Under the pieces are notes generated by a model. It did no database searches. It was not told the DNA's origin and saw nothing but the letters and a program-made list of their open reading frames with translations. This document shows positions 42,139 through 54,379 of a stretch of 64,000 nucleotides of DNA, one piece after another (positions within the stretch are counted from its first letter, which is position 1; every line of letters starts with the position of its first letter). The DNA is from Aeromonas australiensis (GTDB lineage: Bacteria; Pseudomonadota; Gammaproteobacteria; Enterobacterales; Aeromonadaceae). Made by a program: the position numbers and the translations under genes. The stretch is from the NCBI RefSeq assembly GCF_000819725.1, contig NZ_CDDH01000069.1:124001-188000 (forward strand), written 5' to 3'.

Positions 42139-42630
42139 ATGATGGAAGCTAAGAGTCGGCTAAAGGATTTGGACAGGATTGACCGCAACATTCTCAATGA
42201 ACTGCAAAAGGATGGCAGGATTTCGAATGTTGAGTTGTCCAAGCGAGTTGGCCTGAGTCCTACACCGTGTCTGGAACGGGTCCGTCGTCTCGAGCGACAA
42301 GGTTATATCGAAGGATATGCCGCTATTCTGAACCCTCATTATCTGGACGCATCTCTGCTGGTGTTTGTAGAGATAACCCTCAATCGCGGGGCGCCTGATG
42401 TGTTTGAACAGTTCAACAAGGCTGTTCAGGTGCTCGAAGAGATCCAGGAGTGTCATCTGGTTTCCGGTGACTTCGACTATCTGCTCAAGACCCGAGTCAG
42501 CGACATGTCGGCTTACCGCCGTCTGTTGGGGGAAACCCTGCTGCGTCTGCCCGGTGTCAATGACACCCGCACCTACGTGGTGATGGAAGAGGTCAAGCAG
42601 AGCAGTCGTCTGGTGATCAGCACCCGATAA
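42139..42630 (+). CDS. lrp: Lrp, leucine-responsive regulatory protein
   Basis: 163-residue global regulator of the Lrp/AsnC family. The region KDLDRIDRNILNELQKDGRI and the helix-turn-helix SNVELSKRVGLSPTPCLERV are almost identical to E. coli Lrp, as is the ligand domain (LVSGDFDYLLKTRV). ATG 42139 and ATG 42142 are adjacent; AAGGA before the first selects it. The terminator 50 bases downstream separates it from ftsK. Gene order ald/lrp/ftsK/lolA/rarA/serS is the conserved gammaproteobacterial string. Confidence 0.97.
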   Translation: MMEAKSRLKDLDRIDRNILNELQKDGRISNVELSKRVGLSPTPCLERVRRLERQGYIEGYAAILNPHYLDASLLVFVEITLNRGAPDVFEQFNKAVQVLEEIQECHLVSGDFDYLLKTRVSDMSAYRRLLGETLLRLPGVNDTRTYVVMEEVKQSSRLVISTR

Positions 42631-42678
42631 AGCAGGTTATGCCGTGGTATCTTTTCCATATGAGACACCATGACAGTC

Positions 42679-42713
42679 AGAAACGAGCGGCCGGTCCGCT
42701 CGTTTCTTCTTGT
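42679..42713 (+). terminator. terminator of lrp
   Basis: Stem GAAACGAGCGG / CCGCTCGTTTC with loop CCGGT, then TTCTTGT. Confidence 0.85.
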
Positions 42714-42832
42714 AAAGATAATTGCAAATATGGCCCCGTCCCATCAGGCTCTGGCTGACAATCGATGGGCTTTTCGGGGATACTAGGCCCCCTTATTTCC
42801 TGCATTACATGTTTTCAGAAAGGAGCCGGAGT

Positions 42833-45352
42833 TTGGCCGATAAAAAGCTGTTTACTCCTTTATCAGGTACACAACGGATCTTCGAAGCCGTCTTGATAGC
42901 CATCACCCTGATGGCTGCTTATCTTCTGCTTGCCCTGTTGTCCTATCATCCCGCCGATCCCGGCTGGTCCCAGACCTCCTGGCAAGGTGAGGTCAAGAAC
43001 CTCGCCGGTAGTGCCGGTGCCTGGCTCGCCGATATCACCATGTTTACCTTTGGTGCCTTCTCTTATCTGGTGCCGCCGCTGGTGGTGCTGCTGGGCTGGA
43101 GTCTGTTCTGGCGTCCGAGCCGTCTGCTCGATGTGGATTACCTCACCCTGGGGGTGCGGATCATCGGCTTTATCCTGACCGTGCTTGGCATGTCGGCCAT
43201 TGCCAGCATGAACTTCAATGATTTGCAGAACTTCTCCGCCGGTGGGCTGGTGGGGGATGTGATCGCCTCCGCGGTGGTGCCGCTGTTTGGCGGTGTCGGC
43301 GCCAACCTGATGCTGCTCTGCTTCGTGGCCACCGGCATTACCCTGTTTACCGGCTGGTCCTGGCTCACCATCGTTGAGCAGATTGGCGCAGCTTGTACCG
43401 GTTCGGTCAGCGCTGTTTACCACTTTCCGACCACCCTGGGCCGCTGGCTGACCGGGGGCTGGCGTCAGCCCCGCAACGAGGGACCAGACCCCTTGCTGGA
43501 AGGCGGGGTAGGAGCCATCGCGTTTGATGACGAGGATGAAGACGATCCTCACAATAACTGGGGGCGCCGCGCCAAAGGCAAAAACCAGAAAGGCTCCAAG
43601 GAGGAGTGGTTGCCTGAACTGGACGACGACACCTTCGAATTCGATCCCAGATTTGATGATGAAGATGATGAGCTGGCTCCGGCTGCCAAGCCGAAACGTG
43701 CGGTTGCGGCTGCTAATGGTCGCCGTCAGCCGGTACTGGCTGTGGCCGATGACGATGATGAGAACGAGCTGGATCTGCCCTGGGCCGAGGGGGACGATCA
43801 GGTTGCCGCACCGGTAGCCGTTGCACCGACCAAGCCCAAGCGTCGTCCGCAATCTATGCTGCCCCCGCTGCCGAGCATCGAGCTGCTGGACAGGCCGCCA
43901 GCCAAGACCCAGATGATGAGTAAGGATGAGCTGGATCGGATGGGCCGTCTGGTGGAGGCCAAGCTTGCCGACTACAACGTGCAGGCAAAGGTGGTCGGCG
44001 TCTATCCGGGCCCGGTCATCACCCGTTTTGAACTGGATCTGGCGCCTGGCATGAAGGCGAGCAAGATCACCAACCTGTCCCGCGATCTGGCTCGCTCCTT
44101 GTCTGCCAGCAGTGTGCGAGTAGTTGAGGTGATCCCCGGCAAGACCTATGTGGGGATCGAGCTGCCCAACCGGGTGCGTCAGACCGTTTACCTGCGCGAG
44201 ACCCTCGACTGCGATGCCTTCCGCGATAGCCGCAACCCGCTCACCATGGGCCTGGGTCAGGACATCGCCGGTGAACCGGTGGTGGTGAACCTTGCCAAGA
44301 TGCCGCACCTGCTGGTGGCGGGTACCACGGGTTCCGGTAAGTCGGTGGGGGTCAACACCATGATCATCTCGATGCTCTACAAGTCATCCCCCGATGATCT
44401 GCGCTTTATCATGATCGATCCCAAGATGCTGGAACTCTCGGTCTACGAAGGGATCCCCCATCTGCTGACCGAGGTGGTGACCGACATGAAGGACGCCGCC
44501 AACGCCCTGCGCTGGTGTGTGGGCGAGATGGAGCGCCGTTACAAGCTGATGTCGGCAGTCGGGGTGCGTAACCTCAAGGGCTACAACGACAAGGTACTGG
44601 CCGCCATCGAGGAGGGGGATCCCCTGCTGGATCCGTTGTGGCGTCCGGGCGACTCCATGGACCAGATACCGCCAGAGCTCGAGAAATTGCCCCACATCGT
44701 GGTGGTGGTGGACGAGTTTGCCGACATGATGATGATCGTCGGCAAGAAGGTGGAAGAGCTGATCGCCCGTATCGCCCAGAAGGCGCGGGCCGCCGGTATT
44801 CACCTTATTCTGGCGACCCAGCGTCCGTCGGTGGATGTCATTACCGGTCTTATCAAGGCCAACATCCCGACCCGTATTTCGTTCCAGGTGTCGAGCAAGA
44901 TCGACTCGCGCACCATCATCGATCAGGGCGGCGCCGAATCTCTGCTTGGTATGGGCGACATGCTCTACATGCCGGCCGGTACCTCCAACCCGACCCGGGT
45001 ACACGGTGCCTTTGTCGATGATCACGAAGTGCACAAGGTGGTGGCGGACTGGAAACTGCGCGGCGAGCCGAACTACATCGAGGAGATCCTCTCCGGTGAG
45101 TCAGGGGGCGAAGGTGGCAGCGGCGAATATGGCGGTAGTGGCGATGAAGAGCTGGACCCCCTGTTCGACGAAGCGGTCGCTTTTGTGGTGGAGTCCCGCC
45201 GTGGCTCGACCTCCAGCGTCCAGCGCAAGTTCAAGATTGGTTACAACCGGGCAGCCCGTCTCATCGAGCAGATGGAGAATCAGGGCATCGTCAGCTCACC
45301 GGGTGGCAATGGTCAGCGCGACGTGCTGGCACCGCCGCCGGTGCGGGACTAA
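42833..45352 (+). CDS. ftsK: FtsK, DNA translocase of the divisome
   Basis: 839-residue membrane-anchored DNA pump that coordinates septation with chromosome dimer resolution at dif. Four to five N-terminal membrane segments (to about residue 210), an acidic and Pro/Ala-rich linker (about 210-370), motor with Walker A TTGSGKS (K503) and Walker [14 protein letters not shown], and the C-terminal gamma winged helix ([17 protein letters not shown]) that reads KOPS. The linker is much shorter than in E. coli (1329 aa), as in many non-enteric relatives. AAGGAG seven bases before TTG 42833 supports a TTG start; an in-frame ATG at 42809 is the alternative. Confidence 0.95.
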   Translation: MADKKLFTPLSGTQRIFEAVLIAITLMAAYLLLALLSYHPADPGWSQTSWQGEVKNLAGSAGAWLADITMFTFGAFSYLVPPLVVLLGWSLFWRPSRLLDVDYLTLGVRIIGFILTVLGMSAIASMNFNDLQNFSAGGLVGDVIASAVVPLFGGVGANLMLLCFVATGITLFTGWSWLTIVEQIGAACTGSVSAVYHFPTTLGRWLTGGWRQPRNEGPDPLLEGGVGAIAFDDEDEDDPHNNWGRRAKGKNQKGSKEEWLPELDDDTFEFDPRFDDEDDELAPAAKPKRAVAAANGRRQPVLAVADDDDENELDLPWAEGDDQVAAPVAVAPTKPKRRPQSMLPPLPSIELLDRPPAKTQMMSKDELDRMGRLVEAKLADYNVQAKVVGVYPGPVITRFELDLAPGMKASKITNLSRDLARSLSASSVRVVEVIPGKTYVGIELPNRVRQTVYLRETLDCDAFRDSRNPLTMGLGQDIAGEPVVVNLAKMPHLLVAGTTGSGKSVGVNTMIISMLYKSSPDDLRFIMIDPKMLELSVYEGIPHLLTEVVTDMKDAANALRWCVGEMERRYKLMSAVGVRNLKGYNDKVLAAIEEGDPLLDPLWRPGDSMDQIPPELEKLPHIVVVVDEFADMMMIVGKKVEELIARIAQKARAAGIHLILATQRPSVDVITGLIKANIPTRISFQVSSKIDSRTIIDQGGAESLLGMGDMLYMPAGTSNPTRVHGAFVDDHEVHKVVADWKLRGEPNYIEEILSGESGGEGGSGEYGGSGDEELDPLFDEAVAFVVESRRGSTSSVQRKFKIGYNRAARLIEQMENQGIVSSPGGNGQRDVLAPPPVRD

Positions 45353-45420
45353 GCCTCACCATTTCATATTATCCCTGGCCATGCCCTTTGCGGGCGTGGC
45401 CTTTTATCGAGAGCGTCTTT

Positions 45421-46041
45421 ATGAAGAGCGTGATGAAAAAGCAACTATTGATGGGTACCGTGCTGCTGATGGCCAGCAGCCAGGTGTGGGCTGATGCGGC
45501 CAGTGATCTCAAACAGAAGCTGGCGGGTGTCAGCCTCTTCTCCGCCAAGTTTGCCCAGACCGTCTATGACAGCAAGGGCAAGGAGCTGCAAAAGGCCAGC
45601 GGCGATCTGCTGGTGCAGCGGCCAAACCGTTTCAACTGGCACACCACCTCGCCGGACGAGAGCCTGATCGTGGCCGATGGTCAGGATGTCTGGGTCTATG
45701 ATCCCTTCGTCGAGCAGGTGACCGCCCTCAAGCTGAAAGATGCGGTGCTCAACACCCCCTTTATTCTGATCGCCGGCAATGACGACAAGTTCTGGAAGAA
45801 CTATGACGTGACCCGGCAGGGGGATGTCTACACCGTCACTAGCCGTAACAAGGATGAGCTGATCGCCTCCTTTCGTGTCACCTTCGACCGACAAGACAAC
45901 ATCAGTCGTTTCGATGTGAAAGAGGCGCAGGGGCAGTGGAGTGAATTCACCCTGAGCAGCTTCAATCGCAAGCCCGTGCTCAAGGGCAATGAATTTGTTT
46001 TCAAGATCCCGAAGGGGGTCGAGCTGGACGACCAGCGTTAA
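45421..46041 (+). CDS. lolA: LolA, periplasmic lipoprotein carrier
   Basis: 206 residues. Ferries lipoproteins from the LolCDE complex to LolB. Signal peptide [20 protein letters not shown], then the LolA beta-barrel with [20 protein letters not shown] (including the conserved Arg-Phe and Trp) and [14 protein letters not shown] 45421 or ATG 45433 can start it; both give a signal peptide. It is 69 bases after ftsK and upstream of rarA in the usual order. Confidence 0.95.
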   Translation: MKSVMKKQLLMGTVLLMASSQVWADAASDLKQKLAGVSLFSAKFAQTVYDSKGKELQKASGDLLVQRPNRFNWHTTSPDESLIVADGQDVWVYDPFVEQVTALKLKDAVLNTPFILIAGNDDKFWKNYDVTRQGDVYTVTSRNKDELIASFRVTFDRQDNISRFDVKEAQGQWSEFTLSSFNRKPVLKGNEFVFKIPKGVELDDQR

Positions 46042-46117
46042 TGAGCAAGCGGTCGTTGGATTGCTCGCCACTGCGCCAGTCAAAGGCGAGTGGCGTGACG
46101 CTGGGTGGTCAATACCG

Positions 46118-46198
46118 ATGAGCAACCTCTTGTTAGATTTCTCGTCGGACCGTGTTCCCATGGTGGTATCCGTGATACTGAACGGTCAATATAGATGA
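46118..46198 (+). CDS. candidate 26-residue leader ORF duplicating the RarA N-terminus
   Basis: The peptide [19 protein letters not shown]... repeats the RarA N-terminus [12 protein letters not shown], with most of the codons changed synonymously. Its TGA overlaps the rarA ATG (ATGA at 46195-46198), the geometry of translational coupling. A shared GGTCAATA lies before both ATGs. It could be a real leader peptide or a fossil of a 77-bp duplication; see findings. Confidence 0.35.
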   Translation: MSNLLLDFSSDRVPMVVSVILNGQYR

Positions 46199-47532
46199 GT
46201 AACTTGTCGCTGGATTTTTCATCGGACTTTCGTCCGCTGGCGGCCCGGATGCGGCCGCAAAACCTCGACCAGTATATCGGTCAGCAACATATCCTGGGGG
46301 CTGACAAGCCCCTGCGCAAAGCCATTCTGGCGGGTCACTGCCACTCGATGATCCTGTGGGGACCGCCCGGTACCGGCAAGACCACGCTGGCGGAGTTAAT
46401 GGCTCACTACTGTCAGGCCGAGGTGGAGCGACTCTCTGCGGTCACCTCCGGCATCAAGGAGATCCGCGCCGCCATCGACAAGGCCAAAGAGAACAGCTGG
46501 CGCGGGGTGCGCACCATCCTGTTCGTCGATGAGGTGCACCGCTTCAACAAGAGCCAGCAGGATGTGTTCCTGCCTCACATCGAAGATGGCACCATCACCT
46601 TTATCGGTGCCACCACCGAAAACCCCTCGTTCGAACTCAACAACGCGCTGCTCTCCCGGGCTCGGGTCTATCTGCTCAAGCGGCTGGAGGAGAGCGATAT
46701 CCTCGCCATGATCGATCAGGCGATGACCGATCCCCGTGGTCTCAATGATCCGGCACTTACCTTCGCCCCCGGCGTCAAAGAGGCGCTGGCCAAGGCGGTG
46801 GATGGGGACGGGCGTAAATCCCTCAACTATCTGGAGCTGTTGGCCGACATGGCTGAAACCGACAGCACTGGGGCGCGGGTGATCGACAGTGCCCTGCTCG
46901 CTGCCGTGGTGGGGGAGCATGTGGCCCGTTTCGACAAGGGGGGCGATCACTTCTACGACCTCATCTCGGCGGTGCACAAATCCATTCGCGGCTCGGCGCC
47001 GGATGCGGCGCTCTATTGGTACGCCCGTATGGTGAGCGCCGGTTGCGATCCGCTCTATATCGCTCGTCGCTTGTTGGCGATTGCCTCGGAAGATGTAGGC
47101 AATGCCGATCCCCGCGCCATGCAGGTCGCCCTGTCGGCCTGGGATTGCTTCCACCGGATTGGTCCGGCGGAAGGGGAGCGGGCCATCGCCCAGGCGATTG
47201 TCTATCTCGCCTGCGCCCCCAAGAGCAATGCGGTCTATACCGCCTGGAAGGCGGCGCTGGCGGACGCCAAAAACCTCCCCGACTTCGAGGTGCCGGTGCA
47301 CCTTCGCAATGCGCCGACCAAACTGATGAGCGATCTGGGCTATGGCGCCGAGTATCGCTATGCCCATGACGAGCCGGGCGCCTATGCCGCAGGTGAGCAG
47401 TACTTCCCGCCCGAGCTTGCCGGCAAGCAGTACTACCAGCCCACCGATCGCGGCCTTGAAAAGCAGATTGGCCAGAAGCTCGACTACCTCCATGAACTGG
47501 ACCGGCAAAGTCCGCAGCAACGGGGCAAATAG
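46195..47532 (+). CDS. rarA: RarA (MgsA), replication-associated recombination ATPase
   Basis: 445-residue AAA+ protein acting at stalled forks, related to clamp-loader subunits and to eukaryotic WRNIP1. Walker [14 protein letters not shown] near residue 50, Walker [17 protein letters not shown] near 107, sensor 1 [12 protein letters not shown] near 137, and the tetramerisation domain in the C-terminal half. The N-terminus [21 protein letters not shown] is typical, including the SSB-contact-like start. Weak ribosome-binding site; an overlapping upstream ORF may couple its translation. Confidence 0.96.
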   Translation: MSNLSLDFSSDFRPLAARMRPQNLDQYIGQQHILGADKPLRKAILAGHCHSMILWGPPGTGKTTLAELMAHYCQAEVERLSAVTSGIKEIRAAIDKAKENSWRGVRTILFVDEVHRFNKSQQDVFLPHIEDGTITFIGATTENPSFELNNALLSRARVYLLKRLEESDILAMIDQAMTDPRGLNDPALTFAPGVKEALAKAVDGDGRKSLNYLELLADMAETDSTGARVIDSALLAAVVGEHVARFDKGGDHFYDLISAVHKSIRGSAPDAALYWYARMVSAGCDPLYIARRLLAIASEDVGNADPRAMQVALSAWDCFHRIGPAEGERAIAQAIVYLACAPKSNAVYTAWKAALADAKNLPDFEVPVHLRNAPTKLMSDLGYGAEYRYAHDEPGAYAAGEQYFPPELAGKQYYQPTDRGLEKQIGQKLDYLHELDRQSPQQRGK

Positions 47533-47653
47533 CCCCTTTGTTACCCCGCGTGGCTGAAAATTGGTCAGGCGTTTGAATATGCAGGACGGTTTGCGTGCCA
47601 AAGTCGGTAAAAACGACACAAATAGTCCCTGTTCGGGCGGGGGGGCGGTCTGC

Positions 47654-47659
47654 TACACT
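47654..47659 (+). promoter_or_regulatory. extended -10 promoter upstream of serS
   Basis: TGCTACACT gives an extended -10 (TGn TACACT) followed by a GC-rich stretch. The -35 region is weak. The 306-base gap between rarA and serS otherwise holds no gene that I can see; the serS leader is about 170 bases long. Confidence 0.45.
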
Positions 47660-47835
47660 GCCCGTCTGACCCCGCTTGTCTTGGCCTTGCGCCATCTTCT
47701 TGATCTCGAAGGCCTGATAGTTAAGGCCCGATTCTGAAGACGATTGGGGTGCGCCAACCGATGTTAACTTCCGGATCTGTTTCCCAGCCCGTCATGACGA
47801 CTCAGGCCCAGATCCCATTTTAAAAAAGTAGGTAA

Positions 47836-49134
<1,299 letters not shown>

Positions 49135-49149
49135 GTTCACGCCGCAGAC

Positions 49150-49180
49150 CACAACGCCATGGCATTGCCATGGCGTTGTG
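49150..49180 (+). repeat. perfect 14-bp hairpin after serS
   Basis: CACAACGCCATGGC / GCCATGGCGTTGTG with loop ATT, 16 bases past the serS stop. No T-tract follows, so it may be a Rho-linked or RNA-stabilising hairpin and not an intrinsic terminator. Confidence 0.8.
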
Positions 49181-49269
49181 CATTCTGGCGCCGAACAACC
49201 GTTTTAGTGCTGAAAAAATGCGGCTTTTCGGCGTCGCTTTGAACAGTTAACACATTTTTATCAAGCAAT

Positions 49270-49285
49270 GCGCAATCGTTTTTGT
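49270..49285. promoter_or_regulatory. PurR box of cvpA-purF
   Basis: GCGCAATCGTTTTTGT matches the PurR consensus ACGCAAACGTTTGCGT at 12 of 16 positions. It lies about 40 bases upstream of cvpA, as in the E. coli cvpA-purF operator. Confidence 0.7.
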
Positions 49286-49321
49286 TAGACTGCGCCGCAA
49301 TTTCGCAGGACATCTTTTTCT

Positions 49322-49810
49322 ATGGTCTGGATTGATTACGCCATCATCGGCATCGTCGGTTTCTCTGCTCTTATCAGCCTGGTGCGCGGCTTCGTCAAGG
49401 AGGCCATGTCTCTTGTCACCTGGTTCGTCGCCTTCTTTATTGCCAGCCATTTCTATCCCGATCTCGCCGTCTATTTCACCTCCTTCTCCGACGCGCTGGT
49501 TCGCAACGGTCTGGCCATCGCGGCGCTGTTTGTGGCGACCCTGATCCTCGGCGGCGTGGTCAACTATGTGGTGGGCCTGTTGGTGGACAAGACGGGTCTC
49601 TCCGGTACCGATCGGGTGCTGGGGGTCTGCTTCGGTGCAATTCGCGGGGTGCTGATCGTCAGTGCCCTGCTTTTTTTCATGGATACCTTCACCAGCCTCT
49701 CCCAGAGCGACTGGTGGGTGGCGTCCAGGCTGGTGCCGGAGTTCAAGCCGGTGATCCAGTGGTTTTTCGGGTTCATGTTGAACTCATCCAGTTTTCTTAA
49801 ACAGGTATAG
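49322..49810 (+). CDS. cvpA: CvpA family membrane protein
   Basis: 162-residue inner-membrane protein with four predicted membrane segments, starting MVWIDYAIIGIVGFSALISL. Named after its need for colicin V production in E. coli; more recently linked to envelope stress tolerance. Cotranscribed with purF, 21 bases apart, under a PurR-like site. Confidence 0.93.
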   Translation: MVWIDYAIIGIVGFSALISLVRGFVKEAMSLVTWFVAFFIASHFYPDLAVYFTSFSDALVRNGLAIAALFVATLILGGVVNYVVGLLVDKTGLSGTDRVLGVCFGAIRGVLIVSALLFFMDTFTSLSQSDWWVASRLVPEFKPVIQWFFGFMLNSSSFLKQV

Positions 49811-49831
49811 TGACTTCGAGGTAGCAAAGAC

Positions 49832-51352
49832 ATGTGTGGTATTGTCGGTATAGTTGGCACCACCCCCGTCAATCAGGCCCTCTACGACGCCTTGACGGTG
49901 TTGCAGCACAGGGGACAGGATGCCGCCGGGATCGTGACCATTGATAGTGGAAACTTCCGGCAACGCAAGGCCAATGGCCTGGTGAAGGACGTGTTTGAAG
50001 TGCGCCACATGCAGCGTTTGCAAGGGAACATCGGCATAGGTCATGTCAGATATCCCACCGCAGGCAGCTCAAGTGCCGCTGAAGCCCAACCTTTTTATGT
50101 GAACTCGCCCTACGGCATGGTGCTGGCCCATAATGGCAACCTCACCAACGCCAAGGAGCTCAAGGAGCAGCAGTTCAAGGTCGCCCGCCGCCACATCAAC
50201 ACCACCTCCGACTCGGAAGTGTTGCTGAACGTGCTGGCCCACGAGCTGGATCGCTGTGACAAGATGGCCCTGCGTCCCGAAGATATCTTCGCCGCGGTAC
50301 GCAGAACCCATCAGCAGATCCGCGGCGCTTATGCGGTGGTCTCGCTGGTGATTGGCCATGGTCTCATCGGCTTTCGCGATCCCAACGGCATTCGCCCGCT
50401 GATCCTCGGTCGTCGTCAGGACGAGCAGGGCCAGGTGGAGTACATGCTCGCCTCCGAGAGCGTGGCGCTCGACGCCATCGGTTTCGAAACGGTGCGGGAT
50501 ATTGCGCCGGGTGAAGCCATCTACATCACTGAACAGGGCCAGCTCTTCTCCGAGCAGTGTGCGGAGAACCCGCAGATGAGCTCCTGCATTTTTGAATATG
50601 TCTACTTCGCCCGTCCCGATTCGTGCATCGACAAGGTCTCGGTCTACGCCGCCCGCCTCAACATGGGTCGCAAGCTGGGTCAGAAGATTGCCCGCGAGTG
50701 GGAAGATCTCGACGTCGATGTGGTTATCCCCATCCCCGAGACCTCCTGTGACGTGGCGCTGGAAATAGCCCACACTCTCGGTCTGCCATACCGTCAGGGC
50801 TTTGTGAAGAACCGCTACATCGGCCGTACCTTCATCATGCCGGGCCAGACCCAGCGCAAGAAGTCGGTGCGTCGCAAACTCAACGCCATCAGCTCCGAAT
50901 TCAAGGGCAAGAAGGTGTTGCTGGTGGATGACAGCATAGTGCGCGGTACCACCTCCGAGCAGATCATCCAGATGGCTCGTGAAGCGGGGGCAGCCAAGGT
51001 CTACTTTGCCTCGGCGGCGCCGGAAATTCGTTTCCCCAACGTCTATGGCATCGACATGCCCACCGCTAACGAGCTGATCGCCCACGGCCGTGAAGTGGAA
51101 CAGGTGTGCAAGCTGATTGGTGCTGACGGCCTGATTTTCCAGGATCTGGAAGATCTGGAAGCGGCAGTACGGGAGCTCAACCCTGATCTGCGCCACTTCG
51201 AGACCTCGGTGTTTAACGGCCACTACGTCACCTCCGACGTGGATCAATCCTACCTGGATCACCTTAATGCCCTGCGTAACGATGACACCAAAGCGGTGCG
51301 TGAATGGCAGGAGGGCACCAGCAATCTGGAAATTTTTAACGAAGGAAGTTAA
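49832..51352 (+). CDS. purF: PurF, amidophosphoribosyltransferase
   Basis: 506-residue enzyme for the first committed step of purine synthesis: PRPP plus glutamine to phosphoribosylamine. The N-terminal glutaminase begins MCGIVGIVG with the catalytic Cys2 exposed after Met removal and [11 protein letters not shown] near residue 25. The C-terminal phosphoribosyltransferase has the PRPP loop [14 protein letters not shown] near 365 and the flexible loop [12 protein letters not shown] near 327. Follows cvpA in one operon. Confidence 0.98.
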   Translation: MCGIVGIVGTTPVNQALYDALTVLQHRGQDAAGIVTIDSGNFRQRKANGLVKDVFEVRHMQRLQGNIGIGHVRYPTAGSSSAAEAQPFYVNSPYGMVLAHNGNLTNAKELKEQQFKVARRHINTTSDSEVLLNVLAHELDRCDKMALRPEDIFAAVRRTHQQIRGAYAVVSLVIGHGLIGFRDPNGIRPLILGRRQDEQGQVEYMLASESVALDAIGFETVRDIAPGEAIYITEQGQLFSEQCAENPQMSSCIFEYVYFARPDSCIDKVSVYAARLNMGRKLGQKIAREWEDLDVDVVIPIPETSCDVALEIAHTLGLPYRQGFVKNRYIGRTFIMPGQTQRKKSVRRKLNAISSEFKGKKVLLVDDSIVRGTTSEQIIQMAREAGAAKVYFASAAPEIRFPNVYGIDMPTANELIAHGREVEQVCKLIGADGLIFQDLEDLEAAVRELNPDLRHFETSVFNGHYVTSDVDQSYLDHLNALRNDDTKAVREWQEGTSNLEIFNEGS

Positions 51353-51569
51353 ACGTTTTCCTTTTTTCTGGTTTGCATAACGCAGTGGGGGCCTTGGCTC
51401 CCATTGTCGTTTCTGCCTCGCACCGGCAGAAGAGGGAGGAGATATCTGTTTGAAAAACATCCGTTTATCTTGCCGGATATGGGCATGGTCAGCAGGATCC
51501 GCTAGCATAGGCGCCAACATGTATGGCCGATACGCTGTTAACCGGCGTGTTTAACAAACGAGAGTTCAG

Positions 51570-52328
51570 ATGGATGATCTGCTAGCCCCTGTGCGCCAGT
51601 TTTTGCAATGCGAGACCCCGGATGAGTGGGTAGAGATGGCGCGGGATCCGGCCCGTTTACCGACCCTGCTCATCGATCACGCCAACTGCGAGACCAAGGC
51701 CGCACTCACTGCCCACAGTCTGGTGCGCCGTTACTGCCTGCCCAAGGGCAAGCGCCATCTGCTGCCCAAGTTGGAGTTTTATCGCGAGCTGGATGCCATT
51801 CCGGAGAAGGCCGAGATCCTGGGCAAGCGCAGCATGGGGGAGTCTGATCGCAGCGTCTTTGCCGAGCTGGAGCGCAATCCGCTGCTGTTTCCCATGGTGC
51901 GGCTCATTCAGGAGGAGCTGCATCACTTCGAGCAGGTGCTGGAGATCATGCAGGCCCGCGGCATCGAGTACGGGCCGGTGACGGCCTCCCGCTATGCCCG
52001 CCAATTGATGCAGCATGTGCGTACCCATGAACCGGCCACCATAGTCGACAAGATGATCATCGGCGCCTATATCGAAGCCCGCTCGTGCGAGCGCTTTGCC
52101 AAGCTTGCCCCCCATCTGGACGACGAGCTGAGCCGCTTCTACGTCTCTTTGCTGCGCTCCGAAGCGCGTCACTATCAGGATTACCTCAGCCTGGCAGAGC
52201 TGTATGCCGGGGAAGATATCAGCGAGCGGGTGGCCTTCTTTGGCAAGCTGGAAGCCGAGCTTATCTGCTCGCCAGATCCACAGTTCCGGTTCCATAGCGG
52301 CCTGCCTGTCACATCTGACAGTTGTTGA
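51570..52328 (+). CDS. miaE: MiaE, tRNA 2-methylthio-N6-isopentenyladenosine hydroxylase
   Basis: 252-residue non-haem diiron monooxygenase that hydroxylates ms2i6A37 to ms2io6A37 in tRNAs using oxygen. The ferritin-like four-helix bundle carries the iron ligands: LIDHANCETKAALTA, QEELHHFEQVLEI (ExxH), IEARSCERF and SEARHYQDYLSL (ExxH). It has its own terminator at 52398 and lies between purF and adk. Confidence 0.94.
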   Translation: MDDLLAPVRQFLQCETPDEWVEMARDPARLPTLLIDHANCETKAALTAHSLVRRYCLPKGKRHLLPKLEFYRELDAIPEKAEILGKRSMGESDRSVFAELERNPLLFPMVRLIQEELHHFEQVLEIMQARGIEYGPVTASRYARQLMQHVRTHEPATIVDKMIIGAYIEARSCERFAKLAPHLDDELSRFYVSLLRSEARHYQDYLSLAELYAGEDISERVAFFGKLEAELICSPDPQFRFHSGLPVTSDSC

Positions 52329-52397
52329 CGTATAGGGGGCAAACTACCATTGCCCTGTTCCTACTACGAGCGACAAGTAGTTACTTTTGAGCGCAAT

Positions 52398-52423
52398 TCC
52401 CGGCCATGAGCCGGGATTTTTTT
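52398..52423 (+). terminator. terminator after miaE
   Basis: Stem TCCCGGC / GCCGGGA with loop CATGA and seven T. The remainder of the gap to adk (to 52627) carries the adk promoter region; no gene seen. Confidence 0.9.
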
Positions 52424-52561
52424 GCCGTAAACCCTTCCTTTCTTTGGCGCTCTATGCTGAATACCTGGCTATTTTTGCATCTCCCCTTTGCGATGAAATC
52501 CTGTTCGATCAGTCGGTTATTGTGGCGATAAAGTGCTCATTCAGGTGGCCCGCCCTTGTAG

Positions 52562-53272
<711 letters not shown>

Positions 53273-53316
53273 TCTTTGCTGCCGGCACTGTTTCCCGTGC
53301 CATCAGATAAATAAAG

Positions 53317-53341
53317 AGAAGGGCCCTGTCGGGCCCTTTTT
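53317..53341 (+). terminator. terminator of adk
   Basis: Perfect 8-bp stem AAGGGCCC / GGGCCCTT with loop TGTC and a short T-run, only about 30 bases before the hemH start. Confidence 0.85.
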
Positions 53342-53370
53342 GCATAATGACAGATAGACAGGAAGCCAAC

Positions 53371-54345
53371 GTGACCACGAAAACTGGAATATTGCTGGTC
53401 AATCTGGGTACCCCAGCCGCCCCGACCACCGCTGCCGTCAAAGCGTTCCTCAGCCAGTTCCTGCACGATCCCCGTGTGGTGGACCTGCCCCGTTACCTCT
53501 GGTGCCCGCTGCTCCACTTCATCATCTTGCCGACCCGCTCGCCCAAAGTGGCCAAACTCTATCAGCAGGTGTGGACCGAGCAGGGCTCGCCGCTGATGGT
53601 GATAAGCAAGCAGCAGCGTACTGCGCTGGAGCAGGAGCTCAAGCGGGAGGGGGTCGAGGTGCCGGTGGAGCTGGCGATGACCTACGGCTCCCCGTCAGTG
53701 AGTGATGGCTGGCAGGCGCTCAAGGCCAAAGGGGTCAACCGGGTGATCCTGTTGCCGCTCTATCCGCAATATTCGGTCAGTACCACCGCCTCGGTCTTCG
53801 ATGCCTGGGGCAAGGCGATGAAGAAGGAGCGCAATCTGCCGGTGGTGCGGCTTATTCGTGATTATCACGCCCATCCCGAATACATTCAGGCGTTGGCCAT
53901 GAGCGTGCGCCGTCACTGGGAGCAGCACGGTCAGGGTGATCACCTGCTGATGTCGTTCCACGGAATTCCCGAGCGCTACGAGAATGAAGGGGACCCCTAT
54001 GGTCACCAGTGTCGCCACACAGCCACTCTGCTGGCCGAGGCGCTCGGGCTGGCGGCCGGACAGTGGACGGCCAGCTTCCAGTCCCGCTTTGGCAAGGAGG
54101 AGTGGCTCAAGCCCTACACAGACGTGACCATCGCCGGTATGCCTGCTGCGGGTATCAAGCGGCTTGATGTGATTTGCCCCGCCTTTGCCGCCGATTGCCT
54201 CGAAACCCTTGAGGAAATTCAGGTTCAGAACCGGGAGATCTTCATGGAGGCCGGTGGCGAGCGGTTTGAATATATTCCGGCCCTCAACAGCGATCAGACC
54301 CATATCAGGATGATGGTCTCGCTCATCTGCCGCGAATTGGCATGA
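53371..54345 (+). CDS. hemH: HemH, ferrochelatase
   Basis: 324-residue membrane-associated enzyme inserting Fe2+ into protoporphyrin IX, the last step of haem synthesis. Features: TKTGILLVNLGTPAAP start, MTYGSPSV near residue 104, active His in LMSFHGIPERY near 195, and CPAFAADCLETLEEI near 265. AGGAAG five bases before GTG 53371 and alignment of MTTKTG with the family start favour this over ATG 53347, which abuts the adk terminator. Confidence 0.96.
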   Translation: MTTKTGILLVNLGTPAAPTTAAVKAFLSQFLHDPRVVDLPRYLWCPLLHFIILPTRSPKVAKLYQQVWTEQGSPLMVISKQQRTALEQELKREGVEVPVELAMTYGSPSVSDGWQALKAKGVNRVILLPLYPQYSVSTTASVFDAWGKAMKKERNLPVVRLIRDYHAHPEYIQALAMSVRRHWEQHGQGDHLLMSFHGIPERYENEGDPYGHQCRHTATLLAEALGLAAGQWTASFQSRFGKEEWLKPYTDVTIAGMPAAGIKRLDVICPAFAADCLETLEEIQVQNREIFMEAGGERFEYIPALNSDQTHIRMMVSLICRELA

Positions 54346-54379
54346 GTGACCGGCAGTCAGTCAAATAAGGAGTCGAGTC

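Noticed and set aside
42863-44308. 481-codon open frame antisense to ftsK
   Set aside because: Shadow of the ftsK codon bias; no domain, and rich in Gly/His/Gln.
53347-53370. ATG 53347 as the hemH start
   Set aside because: It lies against the adk terminator with no ribosome-binding site, whereas GTG 53371 has AGGAAG and aligns with the family.
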